Assembly (NCBI RefSeq): GCF_002246015.1
Contig: NZ_NOLJ01000001.1
Coordinates: 719,748 to 783,747, forward strand
Source of the DNA: Nostoc sp. 'Peltigera membranacea cyanobiont' 210A
GTDB lineage: Bacteria; Cyanobacteriota; Cyanobacteriia; Cyanobacteriales; Nostocaceae
Length of the DNA: 64,000 nucleotides
Direction of reading: 5' to 3'
Below the pieces are notes generated by a model. It did not search any database. It was not told the origin of the DNA and worked only from the letters and a program-made list of their open reading frames with translations. A program made the position numbers and the translations under genes. The stretch's first letter is position 1; each line of letters starts with the position of its first letter. Below, one piece after another: positions 44,679 through 53,335 of this stretch.

Positions 44679-44990
44679 AGTTTTTACCTCTAGTCAATTA
44701 AGAGCGTTACCTAGCCACATTTTCTGTAGCCTGTAAAACTCAGTTGCGGATTATTGTCCTAATCTAATTTTTAAACCATTGTTCACCTCTGGCCACTCAA
44801 AAGCGCAAACTAAGAAATTCTAGTAATTAATTTCTTACCAAGGATGGTTAAAGCCTCATATATCAAGGGTATTTAAGAGGTAGTACGGCATAGCTTTATT
44901 ACCCGGTCGGGGCTGATTCCTTACTTTGATAGACAGCAATCTGCGCTACACCAAGATTGTTATACTGTGTGCATAATCGTTTTAATATAA
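44679..44990. other. Intergenic region, nothing recognised
   Basis: These 312 bp separate the antitoxin start and the DUF2806 stop. No open frame, repeat or strong hairpin was noted. Confidence 0.45.
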
Positions 44991-45989
44991 CTAAGCTGGT
45001 TCCTCAGTAACGATATATGTTTTGTCTCCTATCGATAGGTTTTCACCATCCTCTCTAATAAAAGGTGCCCAAGCAATTTTCATACCTTCTCGCTTAAATT
45101 TTTGAGCAACAAATTCTATATATTCCATATCAGGCTGAACTGATATAAGTTTCAATAGTTCTGTACCTGCTTTTGTTAACACTCCAACTTGATTTTCGAT
45201 TTCAGGCGTATCTTTCTCTCTTTCAAAGAAGAGAATTAAAGAGGAGTAAAGTAAATTAGAGGTACTGCCGGAGGTCTTAGCTTCAAAGAAAAAACCTAGA
45301 GAATCACTATCATTTATAAGACCCGCGTCTTTTAGATCAAGAATTTCAGAAAAGCCAATAGTATTATCTTTCTTAAAAATATATTCTTTTGGGTCAAGGT
45401 AAAAAGCTATGTTCTTATTACTTAGAACATATTTCCCTAACTCAACAAAGTTTTCTGCTTCTTGTCGTGAAAGATTTTTCAATATCTCAAGAGTACGTAG
45501 CGAGAAAGAACCAGGTTTTGTAATCTCCCCAGCCAGGATTTTCCCCCACCAGTATTGGAGATCTTCTGTTGAAATTTTCTCTGCTATATCAAAGAAATGA
45601 TTAATCCATTCTGGTTCTGGCTTCTGTTCTGGGATCTCACTTTTATTTGCTAGTTCCTCAGCAGCGTTTGCACATACGGATTCTATATTCTGTTGCTTTC
45701 GTAACTCCTGGTATTCACTACGGTTTGCCGCACGCTCAGGAAGTGAGAGGATCGGGCTAGGTGTCTCAGAAGATCCCATCATCTTAACTTTACCGTCTTC
45801 ATAATCTGCACCACCAAGCAACTTACGGCTTTCAGCCATAGCTTCAGAAATAACTCGTATTTCGTAAGCTTTAGCCTCAGCATTTTTCTTGATAAGGTAT
45901 GGGCGTGAAACTGCACCAAACCCTTCAGCCATTACTTCAATAAGTCTCTTCAGTGGTTCACTAATGCCAGCTAAATCTTTGATTTCCAT
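44991..45989 (-). CDS. DUF2806-type protein
   Basis: The 332-residue soluble protein matches the DUF2806 pattern: an N-terminal helical region (PLKRLIEVMAEGFGAVSRPY), a middle block with WINHFFDIAEKISTEDLQ and YWWGKILAGEITKPGSFSLR, and a beta-rich end. The family occurs sporadically in bacteria and has no established biochemical role. Sporadic, solitary occurrence in a gap-rich area is compatible with an accessory or defence-type gene, but that is only an inference. Confidence 0.72.
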   Translation of the reverse strand: MEIKDLAGISEPLKRLIEVMAEGFGAVSRPYLIKKNAEAKAYEIRVISEAMAESRKLLGGADYEDGKVKMMGSSETPSPILSLPERAANRSEYQELRKQQNIESVCANAAEELANKSEIPEQKPEPEWINHFFDIAEKISTEDLQYWWGKILAGEITKPGSFSLRTLEILKNLSRQEAENFVELGKYVLSNKNIAFYLDPKEYIFKKDNTIGFSEILDLKDAGLINDSDSLGFFFEAKTSGSTSNLLYSSLILFFEREKDTPEIENQVGVLTKAGTELLKLISVQPDMEYIEFVAQKFKREGMKIAWAPFIREDGENLSIGDKTYIVTEEPA

Positions 45990-46266
45990 TTACAGCTACG
46001 TATTTTTATTTGCTAAAAATCGGTGTTTACAATGGTATACATGTACTAAAAAGAATTTAACCGTAAAAACACGTAAAATTAATTTTTTTGTGCCGGACTT
46101 GGCCAAAATATTCTGTACTCCTATCAAGTATTTAAGTATTTTTACTTAAATAATTCCATTTTGGATTTTAGTAACAAAAGTTCAAGATATATATTTCTAA
46201 AGCATTCCGGAAATAGGAGGGAATGTCAGAAAAACTAGATAAAAGGACTTACTGAGTAACCAGGTC

Positions 46267-48018
46267 ATGACCCACCACATAATCGGTAAATTACTACAAG
46301 GGCGTTACCAAGTTGTCCAAAGCCTCGGTGCAGGGGTGTTTGGACAAACATACATTGCTGTAGACGTAGATTATCCAGAGAATCCCAAATGCGTTATTAA
46401 GCAGATTAAAGTTAGCAGTTCCGAATCCGGCTACTTGGATATGTTGAGGTTACTGTTTCTGACTGAAACCCAAACCCTCAAGCTTCTAGGAAGCCATGAC
46501 CAAATTCCTGAATTTATCGCCTGTTTTGAAGAAAATGAGCGATTTTATATAGTGCAAGAGTGTATTGAAGGACATGCGCTGACTGCGGAATTGCCCATCG
46601 ATCAACATTTCGGGTGTCTGTGGAGTGAAAGCGAAGTTGTAGAATTTTTGATAGATGTCTTAAGTATTCTAGAATTTGTCCACTCTCAAGGCGTGATCCA
46701 TTGCGATATCAAACCGGAAAACTTGATTAGACGTACTGTTGATAACAAGTTAGTTATGATTGACTTTGGCTCAATCCAGTCGATCGATTTTGGCATAGGT
46801 GCAGAATTGCCCATTTATAGAATTCCCGTCACTTCATTGGGATACATACCACCAGAACAATTTATTGGTCAAACACAGCCCAACAGTGATATTTATGCTT
46901 TGGGTATGATTGCTATCCAGGCTTTAACAGGGCTAGAACCACTACAATTAAAAACCGATCCTTCTACTAATGAAATTTTTTGGCGTTCTCAAACCACGCC
47001 AGTTAACGATTATCTAGCTGCTGTTCTCAGCCAAATGATCCGTTATAATCACCAAGACCGCTTTCAGTCTGCGGGTGAAGTACTGCGGGTACTCAAACAA
47101 ATAATCTGGGAACCTCAGCCATCAGAAACATTAGAGGAAGATTCTCAATTTTCTCTAGAAGTAGCAAAAAATCCTGTGTCTGGAAAATCATCCCCATTAT
47201 TAACGGGAATGAAAGTAGGATTGGCAGCTAATTCTTTATTGATGGGATTTGGTGTATATTCTTTAGTTAATACTGCACCTGCATACTCAGAAACAGATAC
47301 ATTATATAAAGCAACAAAAGAATATCAAGCAGGGGATTTAGAAGAAGCGATCGCACTTGCTAAATCAATTCCCTCCCACAGCAATGTTTATCCAGAAGCG
47401 CAAGCTACAATCGAAGAATGGCAAGAGCAATGGCAAGTAGCTGCACAGCAATACGAAATAGCACAACTAGCTTTTCAGGAGAGCAGATGGTCAGATGTCC
47501 TTCATGCTGCTGCGAAAGTTCCCAAGATTTTATATTGGCAATCTAAAACAGATAAAATAGTTCAGAAAGCATCTGTAAACATTGAAATACAGACGCAAGA
47601 TTTATTAACAAAAGCTTACGAAAGAGCCGCTGAAAAAGATTTTTCTGCCGCCTTACAATATCTGCGTCAAATTCCTCAAGAAAGTCATGCAGGTGCTTTA
47701 GTTCAAGACAAGTTAGCTGAGTACAATCGAAAGCGGCAAATCAGAGCAGCCTACTTTTTACAGAAAGCTTATAAAAAAGCATCTATTGGTGATTTCGATC
47801 GTGCCGTCAAATTTCTTAGAAATATTCCCCAAGATACTTTAGTTTATGCTCAAGCTCAAGTCAAATTGAATGAGTATACTCAAAAACAACGGGTGCTAGC
47901 TGATAATCAAAAGATAGCTTCTGCAAAAAGAACAAATTTATTCGCCCCGAAAAACTCAGTTACTAAGGTTGAATATCTTCAAGGAGTAAATTACCTGCAA
48001 GAAGTTAATATTCGGTAA
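46267..48018 (+). CDS. Membrane Ser/Thr protein kinase with helical-repeat tail
   Basis: The 583-residue protein has a Hanks-type kinase domain at 10-285: glycine loop LGAGVFGQTY, Lys45 in CVIKQIK, catalytic loop HCDIKPEN (Asp147; HCD instead of HRD), Mg-binding DFG (Asp166-Gly168) and an APE-equivalent PPEQF. A membrane helix lies at about 315-335. Residues 345-560 outside it form TPR-like helices (AIALAKSIPSHSNVYPEAQ, ALQYLRQIPQESHAGALVQ). The type is common in Nostoc-like cyanobacteria; targets are unknown. The HCD variant and missing Arg suggest RD-independent regulation. Confidence 0.88.
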   Translation: MTHHIIGKLLQGRYQVVQSLGAGVFGQTYIAVDVDYPENPKCVIKQIKVSSSESGYLDMLRLLFLTETQTLKLLGSHDQIPEFIACFEENERFYIVQECIEGHALTAELPIDQHFGCLWSESEVVEFLIDVLSILEFVHSQGVIHCDIKPENLIRRTVDNKLVMIDFGSIQSIDFGIGAELPIYRIPVTSLGYIPPEQFIGQTQPNSDIYALGMIAIQALTGLEPLQLKTDPSTNEIFWRSQTTPVNDYLAAVLSQMIRYNHQDRFQSAGEVLRVLKQIIWEPQPSETLEEDSQFSLEVAKNPVSGKSSPLLTGMKVGLAANSLLMGFGVYSLVNTAPAYSETDTLYKATKEYQAGDLEEAIALAKSIPSHSNVYPEAQATIEEWQEQWQVAAQQYEIAQLAFQESRWSDVLHAAAKVPKILYWQSKTDKIVQKASVNIEIQTQDLLTKAYERAAEKDFSAALQYLRQIPQESHAGALVQDKLAEYNRKRQIRAAYFLQKAYKKASIGDFDRAVKFLRNIPQDTLVYAQAQVKLNEYTQKQRVLADNQKIASAKRTNLFAPKNSVTKVEYLQGVNYLQEVNIR

Positions 48019-48111
48019 ATTTAGTAATTCGTGATGACGCTCTCTAGGAGATGCGGCACGTAGCTTGCAATGGGACAAGGGAAATAATCCGTGCCCAATG
48101 CCTTCTACTTT

Positions 48112-48852
48112 TTACCAAGGAACCACACCATTTTCATCAAAAAATCCTCCGCTAGAACCATCATTAGGTAGAGTAGCGAGTCTCACTGCTGCGATCGCAC
48201 CCTGCTCAACAGTGCGATACCCTTGGTATTGATTAATGTCAGTTGCTGTAAAACCAGGATCGGCAGCATTGATTTTAATTGGGGTATCTTTAAGTTCGGC
48301 AGCCAATAAAACTGTGATTGCATTCACTGCTGTCTTTGATGAGTTATAAGCAAGAAGCTTAAAATCAGCGAATTCATAATTTGGATCGGAGTTCTGAGTC
48401 AGAGAACCTAAACCACTTGATAAATTGACTATTCGCCCTGCTTTTGATTTCTTTAGAAGTGGCAACAACGCTTTTGTAACTGCAAACACTCCAAATACAT
48501 TCGTTTCATAAGTATGTCGTAGTGTTTCAATATCAACTTGACTAGGTGGAAGGCTATCGCTATCACTTATTATTCCAGCATTGTTCACAAGAATATCAAG
48601 TTTTCCGAATTCGCTCTCGATTTGTTTAGCCGCAAAGTCGATTGTTTTTTGGTCGCTCACATCAAGTTGAATTGTTCGGGCATCGATCTCGCTGAAACGA
48701 AGTTTATTCGCCGCTTCTTCACCACGTCCTATATCTCTTGAACCAACAAAAACAGTAGCACCTCTAGAACCTAATTGGCGGGCAATTTCATACCCAATAC
48801 CTTTGTTTGCGCCTGTGATCAGCGCAACTTTGCCTTTTAAATCTTCTGACAT
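48112..48852 (-). CDS. Short-chain dehydrogenase/reductase
   Basis: The 246-residue protein is a classical SDR: cofactor motif TGANKGIG (14-21), NNAG (about 90), catalytic Ser in VNLSSGLGS and YNSSK as YxxxK (about 168-172). It uses NAD(P)H to reduce or oxidise a carbonyl/alcohol; it resembles carbonyl-reductase-type SDRs. It is divergent from the aldo/keto reductase gene across about 200 bp, so the two could share regulation. Confidence 0.9.
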   Translation of the reverse strand: MSEDLKGKVALITGANKGIGYEIARQLGSRGATVFVGSRDIGRGEEAANKLRFSEIDARTIQLDVSDQKTIDFAAKQIESEFGKLDILVNNAGIISDSDSLPPSQVDIETLRHTYETNVFGVFAVTKALLPLLKKSKAGRIVNLSSGLGSLTQNSDPNYEFADFKLLAYNSSKTAVNAITVLLAAELKDTPIKINAADPGFTATDINQYQGYRTVEQGAIAAVRLATLPNDGSSGGFFDENGVVPW

Positions 48853-49056
48853 ATTGCTTCTCTATTTTGAGCGACACTGACAAATGTTACTATGTTTGAG
48901 CAAGTTTAGTATATAAGTAGTGTGTATCAATACAACATTTAAGAGTGGTTGGCTGTCGTGTTTGCACCAGTAGTAATTCACACCTCAGATAGCTGTTGAG
49001 AGAATTTTTGCAGCGTAAAGTAACAATTGACTCAAAAATTATTGAAGAAGGTAGAT

Positions 49057-50013
49057 ATGCAAACCAAACAGCTTGGCAATTCGGAGCTTAACATTACCCC
49101 AATCGGCTTTGGTGCTTGGGCGATTGGTGGAGGTGGATGGGCTTTTGGTTGGGGAGAGCAAGATGATCAAGAATCGATCGCAGCGATCAATCGCGCTCTT
49201 GATCTCGGCGTTAATTGGATTGACACCGCAGCTATTTATGGTCTAGGGCATTCTGAAGAGGTTGTTGCTAAAGCGCTCAAAGGTCGATCTAGTCGCCCCT
49301 ACATTTTTACGAAATGCTCAATGATCTGGGATGAAAAGGGCGAAATTGGTCGCAGTCTGAAAGCGGATTCTGTGCGGCGGGAGGTTGAAGCCAGTCTGCG
49401 CCGACTAGACGTTGAAACCATCGACCTCTACCAAATCCACTGGCCTAACCCTGACTCAGATATCGAAGAAGGCTGGACAACTTTGGCCAAGCTCAAGGAT
49501 GAGGGTAAGGTTCGCTATATTGGAGTTTCCAATTTCAATGTCGAACAGTTGAAACGTATCCAAGAGATTGCACCAGTTACGTCATTGCAACCGCCTTATT
49601 CACTGGTGAAGCGTGATGTCGAAAAGGAAATTCTGCCTTTTGCTTTGGAAAATAATATAGGTGTGATTGTATATTCACCGATGCAATCTGGCTTGCTCAC
49701 AGGGGCGATTACACCTGAGCGGGTTGCTAATTTCCCAGATGATGATTGGCGCAAAAACAGTAGTGAATTTCAGGAGCCACGTCTATCTCGTAACCTGAAG
49801 CTAGTTGAGGTGTTGCAACACATTGGTCAACAACACGCTCGCTCACCAGGTGAAGTTGCGATCGCTTGGACTTTAAATAATCCGGCGGTGACTGCGGCGA
49901 TCGTTGGCGGACGCAATTCTAAGCAGGTGGAAGGAATCATTGGTGCTGGAGATTTTCGCCTCAATCAGCAAGAACTAAATGATATTGATACTTTCCTGCG
50001 CGAGAATCCATAA
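49057..50013 (+). CDS. Aldo/keto reductase
   Basis: ATG at 49057 (MQTKQLGNSELNITPIGFGA) follows a good ribosome site (GAAGAAGG); the in-frame TTG at 49027 is unlikely. The 318-residue TIM-barrel protein has the AKR tetrad regions: Asp and Tyr in DTAAIYGLGHSE, Lys in FTKCSMIW and His in YQIHWPN, plus the NADPH-binding end (VGGRNSKQVEG). It probably reduces aldehydes or ketones. A hairpin-rich repeat and a terminator follow. Confidence 0.93.
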   Translation: MQTKQLGNSELNITPIGFGAWAIGGGGWAFGWGEQDDQESIAAINRALDLGVNWIDTAAIYGLGHSEEVVAKALKGRSSRPYIFTKCSMIWDEKGEIGRSLKADSVRREVEASLRRLDVETIDLYQIHWPNPDSDIEEGWTTLAKLKDEGKVRYIGVSNFNVEQLKRIQEIAPVTSLQPPYSLVKRDVEKEILPFALENNIGVIVYSPMQSGLLTGAITPERVANFPDDDWRKNSSEFQEPRLSRNLKLVEVLQHIGQQHARSPGEVAIAWTLNNPAVTAAIVGGRNSKQVEGIIGAGDFRLNQQELNDIDTFLRENP

Positions 50014-50040
50014 AATCTCTGGTGGAAAACCTCATAAACT

Positions 50041-50154
50041 GGATTTCTCACAAGTGAGAAATCCAAGGGGTGTGGGAGGTGTGGGAGGATGGGGAAGAAG
50101 TCTTACCCCCCACACTCCCCACACTCCTCTGCCTACACTATGTGTGAGAAATCC
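50041..50154. repeat. MITE-like hairpin element
   Basis: GGATTTCTCACAAGTGAGAAATCC-type palindrome at 50041-50064 and GTGTGAGAAATCC at 50142-50154 give inverted ends. Between them G-rich (GTGTGGGAGGTGTGGGAGG) and C-rich (CACACTCCCCACACTCC) tracts are complementary, so the 114-bp unit can fold into one long stem. Confidence 0.6.
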
Positions 50155-50157
50155 GGG

Positions 50158-50188
50158 ATAAACCCCCGACTAAAGCCGTGGGGTTTAT
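50158..50188. terminator. Bidirectional hairpin terminator
   Basis: ATAAACCCC and GGGGTTTAT pair around CGACTAAAGCCGT, between the convergent aldo/keto reductase and methyltransferase genes. An A/T-rich flank exists on both sides. Confidence 0.6.
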
Positions 50189-50196
50189 TCATACTT

Positions 50197-50874
50197 TTAT
50201 TTTGTCGCTACGCCGATAATATGAGGACTAACAATTGGTAATTGTGCATCAAATCGCTCATAATGGATGCTACTAAAACCAGCATTTCCTAATGCTATCC
50301 AAGTTTCTCTATCTGGATGACAACCATCACCTATCACTTTCCAAATTGGACTAACTGTGTTTTGTATTTGTCGCAATAAACTTCCTTGAGGTGCGGCAAC
50401 ATGTTCAATAAATAAGAAGCGTCCGCCTGGTTTAAGTACTCTTAAAATTGCCTGTAATGTATAATCTATGTTCGGCACAGAGCATAAAACTAATGTACTA
50501 ACAACAGTATCGATGCTGTTATCTTCGGCATCTAACCATTCAGCATTACCAATGCGGAGGTCGATATTTAAACCCAGTTTTTCTGCTTGTTTTTGAAGAG
50601 AGGAATGCGTCTGTGAATTTGGCTCGATTCCTATCCAATGTACATCTTTAGGATAGTAGGGTAAGTTAGCGCCTGCTCTGGGGCCAATTTCTAACACTTT
50701 ACCTTGGAGATTAGCAAAAAGAGAACGTTTGCGTAGGCGTAGCCCGTCGTAGACATTGCTGACAATTTTATCATATTTACTACTACTTGAAGTCATCAGC
50801 CATGCAAAAAAATGTTTACCAAGGTTTGCAAAAATATTATTTTTTGAATCTCCAATAATTTGGTTTACAGTCAT
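50197..50874 (-). CDS. Class I SAM-dependent methyltransferase
   Basis: The 225-residue protein has the SAM motif I VLEIGPRAGANLPYY (about 60-74), motif II (HWIGIEPNSQ) and a later DTVVSTLVLCSVPN and LKPGGRFLFIEHV. It belongs to the UbiE/methyltransf-11 group; the substrate is unknown. Residues 39-48 (SNVYDGLRLR) are encoded by a dispersed repeat at 50731-50760, of which a 20-base core recurs exactly at 53153-53172, so the repeat was captured in frame just before the SAM domain. Confidence 0.87.
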   Translation of the reverse strand: MTVNQIIGDSKNNIFANLGKHFFAWLMTSSSSKYDKIVSNVYDGLRLRKRSLFANLQGKVLEIGPRAGANLPYYPKDVHWIGIEPNSQTHSSLQKQAEKLGLNIDLRIGNAEWLDAEDNSIDTVVSTLVLCSVPNIDYTLQAILRVLKPGGRFLFIEHVAAPQGSLLRQIQNTVSPIWKVIGDGCHPDRETWIALGNAGFSSIHYERFDAQLPIVSPHIIGVATK

Positions 50875-51322
50875 TATCTACTTCCTAATTTTTGAGCCGA
50901 GAAATTGGGGTGCTAAATAACCATTTGATAGCCTCAAGGTACAATATTTCGTGTTTGTTGTACCTCACCCATTAGACTCACCTGATAGGATGAATTTAAT
51001 TAACGTATTACTCATAGCGACTGACCGTAAGATATCACAGAAAGACCAAAACGGTAGATGCGCTACATATAGGGTGATGAGCGATGCCTACGGCGGGCTT
51101 TGCCTACGCTATGGTTATACAATTTTGGGTAATTATAGCCAGAGATTTTTGAATAGCCGCTTTGGTTTCATTACCTACCGCAAAGTATCCTCATCCCAAA
51201 TCAGAAGTGGCGGATCTTTGACAACAGTATGGGCGATGCCTGCGGTTCTTGCTAGCCTACGCAATTTGCTGTGGCTGACTTCCAGAAAGTTTCTGACCAC
51301 ATTTGCCAACAAGTTAAAGAGA
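50875..51322. other. Repeat-rich intergenic region
   Basis: An open frame at 50951-51340 runs across dispersed repeats (GAGCGATGCCTACGGCGGGC at 51079-51098; GGCGATGCCTGCGG near 51232) and has no domain; it is not accepted as a gene. No other feature was recognised. Confidence 0.5.
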
Positions 51323-51483
51323 TATAGCAATCCTATTTGAGTTGTGAAAAATATAGATTACAAAACGAACCGCCTTCTCTGCGAGACACTGCGTGAACGC
51401 GCAGCGTCTCGTAAGAGTTGGACGCAAAGGGAAGAAAGAAGAAAGAGAGATATAATTTTCACGAATGATTTAGGACTGCTATA
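51323..51483. repeat. MITE-like element
   Basis: TATAGCAATCCTATTTGAGT at 51323 and, inverted, the end TGATTTAGGACTGCTATA at 51483 give imperfect 28-bp terminal repeats, both extending to GTGAAAA. The 161-bp interior carries a dispersed repeat (CTGCGTGAACGCGCAGCGTC). No coding frame is present. Confidence 0.65.
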
Positions 51484-51689
51484 GCTACTTTCTATTTTAA
51501 GTATTCGTGAGAAAAGTTAATATAACTGCGGATGTTATAATCCAAAGTGGTTGCAAAACAGCCTTTATTGAACTCCAATCGCTCTAATGAAGTACGAGAT
51601 ACCAAATTGGCAGCGGTAGTAACTTAAATTATACGACGAATAGTGACATAAAAATTAACTGAACACAATTGTTTCATTCAATAAAAACT

Positions 51690-52772
51690 ATGAGCTTTAA
51701 ACTTCAAGCTTTGCAACTTCCGACTCTCCAGAAAAAATCTGAAGGGCTAATTGTAACTGCTTGGCAGAAATTTCTTTTAGATTACGACTTCCCTATTGCT
51801 GCCGTTGATGGGGATTTTGGGAATATTACAACTCAAGCAACTCGTGATTATCAGACTAGTAATGCTTTAACAGTAACGGGAATTGTCGATACTGCTACTT
51901 ATAAAAAAGCGCTAGAGCAAGGTTTTGCAATTTATTTCGCTATCTATACCAATGCTGGGGAAAAATTATTAACCTATCTCAACTTTGGAGAGAATGAGAT
52001 CAAAGATTTACAAAAAAGTTTAACAGCGATCGGTCGTTTGAATCCACCGTTAGTAGCTGATGGGGACTTTGGTTCTAACAGTACAAAAGGACTAGCCGAA
52101 ACTTATAAAATCAGAGACATCAATTTTCGAGCCGAATTAGCTCAACAGCTTTCTAATACAACAAAAACCAAGCTTGGCATTGATTTAGAGTTGGCTTTAG
52201 ACAACATAACTGAATACGCCAAAAAATTAAGACAACGACTGAGTGGAAAAGCCTGGGTTAATGTTTTCCCCGACAGCGACTTAATTGATGATTTAGCTTC
52301 TCCCTTCCGTCAAAAAGTACAAGCTTTTGAGCAAGCTTTAAAAAATGCCGGAGCTAATATTAGTATATCTTCAGTATTCCGCCCTTCAGAACGAGCTTAT
52401 TTAATGCACTATGCTTTCCGTATTAGTAATAATGAAATTGCTGCCAAAGATGTTCCACCTATGCCTAATGTAGATATTAATTGGCTACATTACACCAATG
52501 CTGGTTCTGTCCAAGCTGCTAAAGAAATGGTGTCTGCTTATAATATTGCTTTTCGACCTGTTCTTACCTCTCGTCATACCCAAAGATTAGCAATTGATTG
52601 GGAAATTACTTGGTTAGGAACCTTAAATATCAAAAACGCTAACGGAACGACAGTTAGTATTAATCAGCCACGAACGAGTTATGAAAATTCTACTTTATGG
52701 CAGGTTGGACGTTCTTACGGTGTGATTAAATTATCTAGCGATCGCCCCCACTGGTCAAATGATGGACATTAA
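51690..52772 (+). CDS. Peptidoglycan-binding and M15-like peptidase protein
   Basis: ATG at 51690 (MSFKLQALQLPTLQKK) is preferred over TTG 51669. The 360-residue protein has a PG-binding-1 domain (about 10-75, with VDGDFGNITTQATRDYQ), a second similar unit (105-150, ADGDFGSNSTKGLAE) and a C-terminal zinc-peptidase-like region with SSVFRPSERAY, SRHTQRLAIDW (His and Asp) and RPHWSNDGH (His), the arrangement of M15/VanY-type peptidases. No signal peptide is visible, so it may be released by lysis, exported otherwise or act in phage-like or self-lysis contexts. Substrate cleavage is inferred. Confidence 0.78.
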   Translation: MSFKLQALQLPTLQKKSEGLIVTAWQKFLLDYDFPIAAVDGDFGNITTQATRDYQTSNALTVTGIVDTATYKKALEQGFAIYFAIYTNAGEKLLTYLNFGENEIKDLQKSLTAIGRLNPPLVADGDFGSNSTKGLAETYKIRDINFRAELAQQLSNTTKTKLGIDLELALDNITEYAKKLRQRLSGKAWVNVFPDSDLIDDLASPFRQKVQAFEQALKNAGANISISSVFRPSERAYLMHYAFRISNNEIAAKDVPPMPNVDINWLHYTNAGSVQAAKEMVSAYNIAFRPVLTSRHTQRLAIDWEITWLGTLNIKNANGTTVSINQPRTSYENSTLWQVGRSYGVIKLSSDRPHWSNDGH

Positions 52773-53335
52773 TGGCTAGGAGGAACCGCATATATGGAGA
52801 ACGCAGTTCCAAAGTTCAAAGTGAAATTATTGAAGAATTCAGGAGTGGAGCGAGGAAAGCTCCGCCAAGGCTCCAAAATAACTCTTCGTGGGGGATTTCT
52901 ATTTGCGTCTCCCAATCTCTGCATATTCTTTTAGTACGGTAAACCGTATTTGCTCGTTAGTTCACAAAGATTAATTAAATTGTTAAGTTTAGTTACATAA
53001 ATAAGTAAAAAAAAGCTGCAAACATTGCTAAATGGGAGAAATTATGAGAAACGGTAGTATACTTGAAGATCGAGACAAGCTGAACAACTTTGCCTTACCG
53101 TTAGCGAGTCTTCTCCCAAAGAGAGATGGCTAATGAGCATCATGAGCCTTACAGCCCGTCGTAGACATTGCTCAGATGCGAATATACCAGCATTTTTGAC
53201 TAGTCTTTAATCAAGTTTCTCAAAGCGTTAAGGGAAATAAGGGACAGGGGAAGCAGGGGAAAAGCAATGCCCCATGCCCGTACCCTATGCCCAATTTTCA
53301 AGTTAGTTTTCATTATTTAAGGATTGGTAAAATCT
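52773..53335. other. Intergenic region with dispersed repeats upstream of ftsH
   Basis: It holds a small palindrome TACGGTAAACCGTA (52934-52947), a dispersed repeat core AGCCCGTCGTAGACATTGCT (53153-53172), and GGGGAAGCAGGGG and CCCATGC runs just before ftsH. No gene was recognised. Confidence 0.5.

Noticed and set aside
50951..51340. 129-codon plus-strand frame
   Set aside because: It crosses two dispersed repeats and ends in a MITE; no domain is seen.
52934..52947. Small palindrome TACGGTAAACCGTA as an operator
   Set aside because: It has 6-base arms only, is isolated and far from any start, so no regulatory claim is made.
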